From: HGM11416 sp045596285
Lineage (GTDB): Bacteria > Bacillota > Clostridia > Christensenellales > Borkfalkiaceae
Direction: 5' to 3'
Length of the DNA stretch: 8,865 nt
Assembly: GCA_045596285.1 (NCBI GenBank)
Contig: JAZOCA010000034.1
Span: 1 to 8,865, forward strand
A program made the position numbers and the translations under genes. Below are positions 1 through 6,484 of the stretch, piece by piece. Numbering within the stretch: the first letter of the stretch is position 1; each line of letters begins with the position of its first letter. The notes beneath the pieces are model-generated. The model was not told where the DNA came from and did not search any database. It saw only the letters and a list, made by a program, of their open reading frames with translations.

Positions 1-2
1 AT

Positions 3-1361
3 ATAACTAACGATGGGTTTACTGCAAATCAGTTATGGGAAGAAAGTCGAGCCAAAAAGATAATGGATCTTTGCGTAGAAGTTGGTATGGATAAAGTCAT
101 TTTGACCGACTTTTACGTTAGAGACCTTGCGTTAGAAACAAATCTTGTTGGTGAGGGTACAACGTTTAGGATTGACTCAACTAACTTTACTAAACCCGAA
201 TATGATGGCGATAATAGAACTAAAGAAGAACGCGCGCTTGACGCTTATATCTGGAACAGAATGAAGATATACGCTGATCACCCAACATTTTATGGTTTGA
301 ATATGTATGACGAACCAAGATGGGAGCTCGCGGATAGTTTAGGTAAGGTATATAAATCTATTCGCAGAATAAGTAAAATTCATGATTTGGGGTATCTTTA
401 TATTCAAACTAATCTTGGACCAATAGGATTTTATACCGATTTCTTGATAGAGTATACCAAAACTGAAGACGGAAAATTTCTTGATAGTAATGGCAACGAA
501 ATTGATTATGAAAAGGCATATAGAAAACACGTTGAAGATTATATTTTAGCAACAGGGGCAGACAAACTTTCGGTAGATATCTATGCGTTTAGACGTACTG
601 GACTTTGGGCTGGACATTTCCAAACGTTACAAATTTTTAAGGAAGTTTGTCAAAAATACGGGGTTGAAGTAACTTACGTTGCTCAAAGTTTTCAATCGTT
701 TAATGGAACTTTAGAAGGACACTCTAAAGTTGGTAAGAGCGAAATGATGTGGGAAGCGAATGTTGCTTTGGGTTTTGGTGTAACAAACTATGTTTATTAC
801 ACCTATTTCCAAAACTCGGCGTATTCTTCGTCGGGAGAGAAACGAAACGATGAAGCAACGTTTATTAACTGGAAAGGCGAAAAGACCGAAATCTATTATT
901 ATGGACAGTACATTTTAGACTATCTAAAGAATTTTCACGATATAATCAGTAACTATGAATATCAAGGCGCGAAATTTTATAGAGTAGACGGCGTTTCAAC
1001 TTTCGACTTGTCTTCATACTTTTCAAGTGTTGTAGATAACGTTACGGGAACTACTGTTCCGTTTGACAATAGTCATGAGTTTGAACTTGTAAAAGGTGTT
1101 GAGTACGACAACGAAATAGTGTTTATGTCAGAACTTAAAGATGAGAATAACGACCTCTATATGTATATGATTCAAAACGTAATAGATCCGCGAAACGCAA
1201 AAATTGGAAATACTGACCTTAACGTTACCGTTGATTTTGGCGATTATAAATGGGTTGCCGAATATGATTGTGGAAATCTTCGTTACGTTAAACTGATTGA
1301 CGGAAAGTATAACACTTCGCTTTCTGCAGGTTATGCAAAATTTGTTATTCCGTTAGAATAA
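3..1361 (+). CDS. TIM-barrel glycoside-hydrolase-like protein, 5' end outside the window
   Basis: The reading frame is open from the first complete codon at position 3, so the ATG at 63 is internal and the true start lies left of the window. The residues before that ATG (NQLWEESRAKKI) align with YWETSACKKCL of the complete paralogue at 4513-5895, which confirms the frame. Counting from the ATG at 63, conserved blocks are a hydrophobic strand ending in YDEP (D83, E84), VDIYAFRR (172-179), a strand ending in QSF (208-210), and MMWEANVALGFG (228-239). These resemble strand-end acidic motifs and the W..AN..A.G block of clan GH-A-like TIM barrels. The last ~100 residues look like a small beta-sandwich. 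Which residues are catalytic is inference, and no GH family or substrate can be assigned. A signal peptide cannot be judged because the N-terminus is missing. It is followed after 57 nt by the small gene at 1419, with no terminator seen between them. Confidence 0.75.
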   Translation: MTNDGFTANQLWEESRAKKIMDLCVEVGMDKVILTDFYVRDLALETNLVGEGTTFRIDSTNFTKPEYDGDNRTKEERALDAYIWNRMKIYADHPTFYGLNMYDEPRWELADSLGKVYKSIRRISKIHDLGYLYIQTNLGPIGFYTDFLIEYTKTEDGKFLDSNGNEIDYEKAYRKHVEDYILATGADKLSVDIYAFRRTGLWAGHFQTLQIFKEVCQKYGVEVTYVAQSFQSFNGTLEGHSKVGKSEMMWEANVALGFGVTNYVYYTYFQNSAYSSSGEKRNDEATFINWKGEKTEIYYYGQYILDYLKNFHDIISNYEYQGAKFYRVDGVSTFDLSSYFSSVVDNVTGTTVPFDNSHEFELVKGVEYDNEIVFMSELKDENNDLYMYMIQNVIDPRNAKIGNTDLNVTVDFGDYKWVAEYDCGNLRYVKLIDGKYNTSLSAGYAKFVIPLE

Positions 1362-1418
1362 ATTTAAGTAAATTAGTGGGCTCTCATAACCACAAAAAAA
1401 TATAAAAGGAGAAATCTT

Positions 1419-1547
1419 ATGAGAAAAAAATATCAAACAATGGAAGTGGAGTTCGAATATTTCGAAACTTCAGACGTAGTGCTGGCATCTGTTCCGATAG
1501 GCGACGGCTTTGACGGAACGTTAGAGGACATTTACGATTTATTGTAA
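1419..1547 (+). CDS. small 42-residue acidic peptide gene
   Basis: ATG at 1419 is preceded by a strong AAGGAG (1406-1411) at 7-nt spacing, and the frame ends in TAA at 1545-1547. The product begins MRKKYQTMEVEFEYFETSDV and continues through VVLASVPIGDGFDG to an acidic C-terminus (LEDIYDLL). It has a basic start, an acidic middle and tail, no membrane segment and no cysteine. The layout (K-K-Y near the start, then an E-V..F.T.DVV.AS stretch) recalls short uncharacterised proteins I associate with clostridial genomes; that resemblance is from memory. Its stop codon overlaps the AAGGAGG (1546-1552) of the next gene, which starts 13 nt downstream, so the two are probably translationally coupled. 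Function unknown. It could be a modified or exported peptide, a chaperone-like partner of the secreted protein, or an operon leader peptide. Confidence 0.7.
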   Translation: MRKKYQTMEVEFEYFETSDVVLASVPIGDGFDGTLEDIYDLL

Positions 1548-1560
1548 GGAGGATGGTAAA

Positions 1561-4446
1561 ATGAAAAACTCTTTAAGAAAAAACCTTGTAACTATTTTAA
1601 CTTTGGTATTATTCGTGTGTATGCTCTTTAGTAGTGTGGGAGTGTTGGGTAGAGTGGTTAGCTTTGCTGACACTACGACTACTGCTGCAATGCAAGTAGA
1701 AGGTGCGTCGGTAAGAGTTACTGACGAGGCTTCTTCAGGTATTAGATTTAGGGCAAGGCTAAATAAAGCTGAGTACGATGGACTTTATTCACAGTATGAC
1801 GGAAAAGTTAAGGCGGGTATGATTATCGTTCCAACCGACTACATAGAAAAAGCAGGTGGACATACTTTTAGTGCGTTCGCTGCCGCTAATCTTCCTGTTA
1901 GTGCGGGTGGTGTAGACGAGTTTAAGAAAGTAACCGTTGCAGAAACGGAATATTACGAATTCGCAATAAGTTTAATTAACATCAAAGACGGCAACTACGT
2001 TCGTGATTTCGAAGGTATCGTTTACATTGAAGTTGAAAGCGATAGCACCGTTGCAGGCTTTGAATTTTACGGCGGTAAATATTACGCTTACGGTGCAAGG
2101 AACGAAGAATACGCTAGAAATATTTATTCAGTAGCAAATTTAACTTATAACGATAGAGTAGAGGCTGAAGATGCAGATCACCCTCACGAAGTGGATGGTA
2201 AATGGCTTTCCGTTGATGAAACCGGGTTGGGAATCGTAAAGTCTTACGTTGACGGCGTTGCAGACTTAAAGTTTGATACGGCTAATAGTAAAATTGCAGT
2301 TGCAAATAATTCCGACTATTACACTTCTCCGTTTGAAGATGCAATTTATTTAGCGGAGAATGGCGATGCTTACGTGTATAATGCAAAATCAGTTCTATAC
2401 AATGGTAAGAAAGTAACTGAAAAATATAGCGACGGTGCAAACGGAGTTGCAGTTTATAAAGCGCAATCGCTCGGTGCAACTGTAAATGCCGATAATACTA
2501 TCACTTTAAAGAACGTTGACTATGTTAATAGAACGAAAGCATATTTCGACGAAAAAGAAAACAGTTACGTTTCAGCCAAAGGTCAATACGGAATCGGTAC
2601 CAAAGTATCTATCAAAGGTAGAGGTGGAAATCTTCCTTATATTATGTTCGGCGTTGATAATATTAACGGTTGGATGACTGAAAAGGGCGGTAGTGGTCTT
2701 TTAATAGTCGGCGGAAACATTACTAAAACTGCAAAAGATGAAGGATCATTACTCAGTATATACGGTCCTAACAGAACTGAAGTAACGAATTGGACTGCGG
2801 CTAAAGCAACGCAAGTGCCTATTAACGATACTACCACCATATTCAACGTTGGCTCTAAAGGTTATTTTAATAATAATAGATTGAATTCTAGTTGTGCAAA
2901 CCTTATTTGGACAATTACCTACACGTTGGAACTTGATGAAACCGATGGCACGCTAGTTGTTGCATTGACTTTTGATGGCGATAATACTGGTATTAACGGT
3001 ACTATTGATACTGGACTTGTTTGGGAAGAAGATATATCTGCTGGCTCAATAGTTGCGTTTGCCGCATTGTACGGTCAAACTATTGATGGTGTATGGACTC
3101 CTTACGATACAACATTCTCGTGGGAAATTACAGATAATTCTTCAAAAGGAGCAACCTTTAATGAAGATGGTACTGTAACCTTAAAGAACGTTAACTATAC
3201 CAATATGACCAAAGCGTATTTTACAGGAACGGAAAATAGTTACGTTTCTGCACAAGGAAAATACGGTGTAGGAACTGACGTTACGTTAGAGTTCACCGGT
3301 GGCAACGTTCCTAACGTAATTCTTTTCGCTGATAAGATTAACGGTAATATGACTAGCGATGGCGGAAAAGGTATTTTAATAATGCCTGGTAATATCCAAA
3401 AGACAAGTTCTAGAAATCAGGCCTTCCGTATTTACGGGCCTAATAGAATGTCTGGCTCAAATGTTGACGCTGATACAGGCTTAACCTTTACCAATGCTAC
3501 AAGTGAATATAATAAAAACTACTATTTATTATCTAGATTTAATCAAAGTTCAACAGTTAACTTCAAATGGGTTATAACCACTACTTTAACAGAAACTAAT
3601 ACTGTAACTTTAATCTTTAAGTTGTACGAAAATGGAACATTAGTAAACACTAGTACATTTGCAACCGCACTAATTTATGGTACGGACGTATCTGCAGGTT
3701 CAATCATTATTCTTGCAGGTGTAAACGGAACTGGTACAGGTGATAGTTTTGTTCCTTACGACACTACGTTTAAGTGCACTATAGACGATAATTTATCTAA
3801 TGGCGCAACCTTTAACGACGATGGTACTATTACTTTGACCAATGTAGACTACGTGAACAGAACCAAAGCATACTTCGATCAAAAAGAAAACAGTTACGTT
3901 GCAAAACAAGGAAAATATGGTATTGGTACTGTCGTTACAGTTAGCGGTGTGGGTGCAAACATTCCGATTTTAGGTTTTTGTATCGACAATATTAATGGCT
4001 CAATGACTTCTAACGGTGGCAAAGGTTTGTTGTTTGTTGGTGGCAACGTAACAAAAACGGCAGCTTATGAAGCGCAAAAAGTATTGATGTTTGGTCCAAA
4101 CAGAACTAGTTCTTCAAACTGGACTGCGTCAGAAATTAATTACACGGCTGCAAGCGCGACTCAAACGCCATATACGATAGGCTGGCAGGCAAACAATGCT
4201 AGCACTAGTGCGTGGACCATGACTTATACTTTGGCGCTAGATTCGAGCGACAACACCTTGGTTATCGACGTTACCTATGCTGGAGTACAAAACTTCTCAA
4301 ATTCTTTCGATACGGGCTTGGTGTGGGAAACTGATATAAGCGCAGGCTCTGTAGTGGCGTATGCGGCAGTATATGGTAAAACTATTGATAGTGTTTGGAC
4401 ACCAATAGACACTACGTTCTCTTGGAAAGTTACTGCTGGTGCGTAA
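1561..4446 (+). CDS. large secreted protein with three tandem ~215-225-residue modules
   Basis: The protein has 961 residues. ATG at 1561 follows AAGGAGG (1546-1552) at 8-nt spacing. The N-terminus is a Sec signal peptide: basic residues K2, R6 and K7, a hydrophobic core about 9-29, and a probable cleavage after S34-F35-A36. Residues ~44-200 form one domain opening with EGASVRVTDEASSGIRFRA and closing with ARNIYSVANLTYND, a pattern I recall from clostridial surface proteins. Residues ~217-300 are a beta-rich linker domain. Three modules follow from residues ~305, ~530 and ~748. Each opens with an N.D.T.TL.NV.Y..ktKAYF..KENSYV block, then G.YG.GT.V, then a GGN..KT and GPNR pair, and closes with DTTF. 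The modules look like beta-sandwiches and could bind carbohydrate, but no family is recognised. There is no LPXTG, no C-terminal membrane segment and no obvious catalytic domain. It ends in the third module (WKVTAGA), so it is released or held on the surface by its modules. Confidence 0.85.
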   Translation: MKNSLRKNLVTILTLVLFVCMLFSSVGVLGRVVSFADTTTTAAMQVEGASVRVTDEASSGIRFRARLNKAEYDGLYSQYDGKVKAGMIIVPTDYIEKAGGHTFSAFAAANLPVSAGGVDEFKKVTVAETEYYEFAISLINIKDGNYVRDFEGIVYIEVESDSTVAGFEFYGGKYYAYGARNEEYARNIYSVANLTYNDRVEAEDADHPHEVDGKWLSVDETGLGIVKSYVDGVADLKFDTANSKIAVANNSDYYTSPFEDAIYLAENGDAYVYNAKSVLYNGKKVTEKYSDGANGVAVYKAQSLGATVNADNTITLKNVDYVNRTKAYFDEKENSYVSAKGQYGIGTKVSIKGRGGNLPYIMFGVDNINGWMTEKGGSGLLIVGGNITKTAKDEGSLLSIYGPNRTEVTNWTAAKATQVPINDTTTIFNVGSKGYFNNNRLNSSCANLIWTITYTLELDETDGTLVVALTFDGDNTGINGTIDTGLVWEEDISAGSIVAFAALYGQTIDGVWTPYDTTFSWEITDNSSKGATFNEDGTVTLKNVNYTNMTKAYFTGTENSYVSAQGKYGVGTDVTLEFTGGNVPNVILFADKINGNMTSDGGKGILIMPGNIQKTSSRNQAFRIYGPNRMSGSNVDADTGLTFTNATSEYNKNYYLLSRFNQSSTVNFKWVITTTLTETNTVTLIFKLYENGTLVNTSTFATALIYGTDVSAGSIIILAGVNGTGTGDSFVPYDTTFKCTIDDNLSNGATFNDDGTITLTNVDYVNRTKAYFDQKENSYVAKQGKYGIGTVVTVSGVGANIPILGFCIDNINGSMTSNGGKGLLFVGGNVTKTAAYEAQKVLMFGPNRTSSSNWTASEINYTAASATQTPYTIGWQANNASTSAWTMTYTLALDSSDNTLVIDVTYAGVQNFSNSFDTGLVWETDISAGSVVAYAAVYGKTIDSVWTPIDTTFSWKVTAGA
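2473..3147 (+). repeat. module repeat 1 of the secreted protein
   Basis: This encodes residues ~305-529. It carries VDYVNRTKAYFDEKENSYV, the GGN..KT and IYGPNR motifs, and DTGLVWEEDISAGS near its end. It resembles module 3 more closely than module 2; DNA identity with module 3 is visible at AAAAAGAAAACAGTTACGTT. Confidence 0.8.
3148..3801 (+). repeat. module repeat 2 of the secreted protein (divergent copy)
   Basis: This encodes residues ~530-747. It keeps the frame of the module (TLKNVNYTNMTKAYF, ENSYVSAQGKYGVGT, IYGPNR, YDTTF). It departs where modules 1 and 3 agree: DTGLVWE becomes ATALIYG, and the GQTIDGVWTP-type stretch becomes GTGTGDSFVP. Confidence 0.8.
3802..4443 (+). repeat. module repeat 3 of the secreted protein
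   Basis: This encodes residues ~748-961. It opens with GATFNDDGTITLTNVDYVN and carries RTKAYFDQKENSYV, MFGPNR and DTGLVWETDISAGS, nearly matching module 1. The protein stops at the module boundary, shortly after DTTFSWKV. Confidence 0.8.
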
Positions 4447-4465
4447 AGATTAATAAATTAAATTC

Positions 4466-4493
4466 ACACGGCGTATCGTTTGATGCGCCGTGT
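4466..4493 (+). promoter_or_regulatory. intercistronic hairpin
   Basis: A 12-bp stem (ACACGGCGTATC paired with GATGCGCCGTGT, including one T-G wobble) closes a GTTT tetraloop. It starts 19 nt after the stop of the secreted-protein gene and ends 7 nt before the AAGGAG (4501-4506) of the next gene. It is followed by TGTATAA rather than a T-run, so it is a poor intrinsic terminator. It more likely protects the 3' end of the upstream message, is a processing site, or partly attenuates expression of the downstream gene. Confidence 0.7.
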
Positions 4494-4512
4494 TGTATAA
4501 AAGGAGATAAAA

Positions 4513-5895
4513 ATGAGAGAACATTTTGAGTTTTTTGGGTATAATTCCCCAACGGACGGAAAGTTTTACATAAATGAAGTTGAATATACGCTCGGAGAAG
4601 ATTATCGCAACGTAAAACGCTATAAAGAATATGCTAACGTTGGTTTTACTATGTTAATGTTACAGCATTGTAATACTTATATGGGAGAATACTGGGAAAC
4701 TTCCGCTTGTAAAAAGTGTCTTGACACGGCAAAAGCGGCGGGGATAAAAAGGGTTATCGTTGATGATAAACGACTTCGGGATATAATTAAGTTTAGGGGC
4801 GGTATAATAGGTGAAGATAAGCAGTTTAAGAATGAACAGCAACTAGACGCTTACGTTACTAGTTGCGTAGAAAATTACCGCAACCACGAAAGTTTTTATG
4901 GGTTATTGTTGTATGATGAGCCGGTGCATTATTTTTTAGAGGCGTATGGGCAGGTTGTTAAGTCGTTAAAAAGAGTTTTACCAGGGGTATATTTACATTG
5001 TAATTTACTTCCATATTCAAATATGGACTGGCTTGCTGACAATGAAATAAATACGCGTGATTCTTTCTATTCTTATCTAAATAAATTTGTTGACCAAACT
5101 GGGTACGATACCATTTGTGTGGACGAATATGCTTTTCGTCGCGGATATTTAATAGGGGCGTATTCGATATTAACATTTCAAATTATGGCTAACGTTGCAA
5201 GGGATAGAGGCGTTAATACTAAAGCTGTGTTGCAATCTTTCGTGCATTATAACGGGCAGCACTTAATTCATAGGCACTTAACGGAGTCAGATATGTACTG
5301 GCAAACTAACCTAGTAATGGGGTTAGGTTTTAAGGAGTTTGCATTCTTTACGTATATGACCAAAGCAAAACTTCAAATTGCAGGGCATCTTGCCTCCGAC
5401 GGTATTGACGGCGGTGCTTTTATAAATCACGATGGTACTCGAACAAGATTGTATTATTTTACTAAAAAAATTATTAGTGAAATGAAGGCATTTGAGTCAG
5501 TAATGTTAAAGTACTCTTATCTTGATAATTACGTTATTTTAGAGGAGGAAAAGACTTATGACGATTTCCCGCACATTAAAGAGATAGAGCATAACGAAAA
5601 ACCTGCGCCTATTAAAGTTGTTCCAAGTAGTGGTGTTGTGTTTGAAACGGAGCTTGAGAGTAAAGAAACTAATTCTAAGATGTTTATGATCGAAAATATT
5701 TCAAACGTTAAAGAAGAAATAGATACTGGAATCATAATGAAGGCAAATATTGACTTAACTAGTGTTTTAGAAGGTGCAAAAGATTATAAGATTTATTTTA
5801 GAAGCAAAGAATTAAAGGTTATACTTAAAGACGGTGTGTTTAACAGAAAATTACGTTGCGGTGATGCAATATTTATAGAGGTGTTCTACGCGTAA
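4513..5895 (+). CDS. TIM-barrel glycoside-hydrolase-like protein, complete, no signal peptide
   Basis: The protein has 460 residues. ATG at 4513 has AAGGAG (4501-4506) at 6-nt spacing. It is paralogous to the gene ending at 1361 along the barrel: YWETSACKKCL, GIKRVIV, FYGLLLYDEP (D135, E136), VDEYAFRR (203-210), QSF..YNG (241-248), and MYWQTNLVMGLGF with FFTYMTK (261-284). The hydrophobic-strand-then-acid pattern fits a GH-A-like barrel. D135/E136 and D204/E205 are the best candidates for active-site acids, by position only. The C-terminal ~90 residues (MFMIENIS onward) match the beta domain of the paralogue. The N-terminus (MREHFEFFGYNSPTDGKFYI) has no hydrophobic segment, so the enzyme should be cytoplasmic unless exported otherwise. 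It is the last gene of the cluster. Substrate and GH family are not assigned, and a non-catalytic role is possible. Confidence 0.8.
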   Translation: MREHFEFFGYNSPTDGKFYINEVEYTLGEDYRNVKRYKEYANVGFTMLMLQHCNTYMGEYWETSACKKCLDTAKAAGIKRVIVDDKRLRDIIKFRGGIIGEDKQFKNEQQLDAYVTSCVENYRNHESFYGLLLYDEPVHYFLEAYGQVVKSLKRVLPGVYLHCNLLPYSNMDWLADNEINTRDSFYSYLNKFVDQTGYDTICVDEYAFRRGYLIGAYSILTFQIMANVARDRGVNTKAVLQSFVHYNGQHLIHRHLTESDMYWQTNLVMGLGFKEFAFFTYMTKAKLQIAGHLASDGIDGGAFINHDGTRTRLYYFTKKIISEMKAFESVMLKYSYLDNYVILEEEKTYDDFPHIKEIEHNEKPAPIKVVPSSGVVFETELESKETNSKMFMIENISNVKEEIDTGIIMKANIDLTSVLEGAKDYKIYFRSKELKVILKDGVFNRKLRCGDAIFIEVFYA

Positions 5896-5944
5896 TTTAT
5901 AATAAAGGAAACAAACTGTATAACGTGTGATTTACATACAACGT

Positions 5945-5979
5945 AAAAAGGTGTTGAAAATTAATTTCAACACCTTTTT
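5945..5979 (+). terminator. rho-independent terminator closing the left gene cluster
   Basis: A perfect 15-bp stem (AAAAAGGTGTTGAAA with TTTCAACACCTTTTT) closes a 5-nt ATTAA loop and ends in a T-run on the plus strand. The A-run on its left flank means it could also act on leftward transcripts. It lies 49 nt after the stop of the second hydrolase-like gene. Confidence 0.92.
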
Positions 5980-6040
5980 ATCATTATGTAATATCGCTTT
6001 TATTTAGACAGTTTATTGCTTTAATGGATAAGTGTGATTT

Positions 6041-6086
6041 AAAATAAAAAGTACTCAGTTAAACCAAAGAAGGTTCAACTGAGTAC
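6041..6086 (-). terminator. rho-independent terminator on the minus strand, belonging to the tRNA remnant
   Basis: On the minus strand GTACTCAGTTGAACC pairs with GGTTTAACTGAGTAC (15 positions, one mismatch) around a TTCTTT loop and is followed by TTTTTATTTT. On the plus strand the arms are 6051-6065 and 6072-6086. It begins 5 nt after the CCA of the tRNA 3' end at 6091-6115, so it is most simply the native tRNA terminator. Confidence 0.88.
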
Positions 6087-6090
6087 AATC

Positions 6091-6115
6091 TGGCGGAAAG
6101 GATGGGATTCGAACC
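6091..6115 (-). other. 3' end of a tRNA gene (probably tRNA-Ser): attachment-site scar
   Basis: Read on the minus strand this is GG, the T-loop TTCGAAT, the 3' T-stem arm CCCAT, the 3' acceptor arm CCTTTCC, a G discriminator base, and encoded CCA. G before CCA and a predicted GGAAAGG 5' acceptor strand fit bacterial tRNA-Ser. The 5' side of the T-stem is wrong: TGTGG is present where ATGGG would be needed. No GGAAAGG-type 5' acceptor or anticodon arm occurs in the ~100 nt further upstream on that strand. So this is a 3' fragment and not a functional tRNA. Tyrosine-recombinase elements commonly integrate at this part of tRNA genes and leave such a duplicate at the distal end. Confidence 0.8.
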
Positions 6116-6437
6116 ACAAAATGAAAGTGTTAAATCATTAAATATTGTCTATTGTTTTTTAGGTTTTCGCTCCCCAAATTTTCCCCTGAAAAGTTAGAGT
6201 TAAAATTCGTTATTTATCCAACAAATAAAAAAGTGTTGATTTTCTACAAAAATTGTGCATAATATGGATTATCTTCCCAGAGTGTGATGAAAAACAAGAG
6301 TAAAGATGAAAGATGCAGGTGTGAGTTTCGTGTGAGTATTGCGATTTGCTCTACTTGTTTTATGGGTATCGTAAATTAAAAAATCGAATGTATGTCAATT
6401 TAAAGTATAAAAAATTTTGATGACTTTTAATTTTTAG
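6116..6437. other. non-coding AT-rich stretch, probable element end
   Basis: No ORF with a credible ribosome binding site is seen on either strand. It contains a C-rich tract CCCCAAATTTTCCCC (6177-6191) close to the left copy of a 22-bp repeat (6200-6221). It also has two direct GTGTGAG motifs 11 bp apart (6319-6325 and 6330-6336). A weak promoter-like pair (TTGATT 6236-6241, CATAAT 6258-6263) leads to no gene. Such short repeats beside a tRNA scar would suit integrase arm-type sites, but that is inference. Confidence 0.5.
6200..6221 (+). repeat. 22-bp direct repeat, left copy
   Basis: The first 18 bases, TTAAAATTCGTTATTTAT, are identical to 7441-7458. The next four are CCAA here and TCAA in the other copy. 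Both copies are preceded within about 20-40 nt by short C-rich tracts in A/T-rich DNA, so a longer degraded repeat is likely. Confidence 0.7.
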
Positions 6438-6466
6438 TTGCATTTGTTAATAAAATATGTTATAAT
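6438..6466 (+). promoter_or_regulatory. extended -10 promoter for the riboswitch-transporter transcript
   Basis: TATAAT at 6461-6466 is preceded by TGT (6458-6460), an extended -10 element. A weak -35, TTGCAT, lies 17 bp upstream at 6438-6443. Transcription should begin at about 6473, just before the riboswitch leader strand at 6485. Confidence 0.8.
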
Positions 6467-6484
6467 CAAAAATAAATATGTAAT

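Noticed and set aside
63..65. ATG at 63 as the start of the left hydrolase-like gene
   Set aside because: The frame is open to the left edge and the upstream residues align with the complete paralogue, so this methionine is internal.
339..530. Minus-strand ORF within the left hydrolase-like gene
   Set aside because: It is a shadow of a conserved coding frame with no start signals. The same applies to the antisense ORFs at 2282-2479, 2637-2846, 4660-4842 and 4958-5176.
1606..1620. Possible lipoprotein signal at C20 of the secreted protein
   Set aside because: The residues before the cysteine (LFV) do not fit a lipobox, which needs G, A or S at -1. A standard cleavage after S-F-A at 34-36 fits better.
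2473..4443. CRISPR-like or phase-variable short repeats
   Set aside because: The repeats are long in-frame protein modules with diverged DNA. There are no short identical direct repeats with regular spacers anywhere in the window.
6091..6210. A complete tRNA gene on the minus strand
   Set aside because: The 5' T-stem arm does not pair, and no matching 5' acceptor strand or anticodon arm is found at the required distance.
6236..6263. Promoter-like pair TTGATT and CATAAT
   Set aside because: Spacing is 16 bp and both boxes are imperfect. No gene follows: the nearest ATG gives only seven codons.
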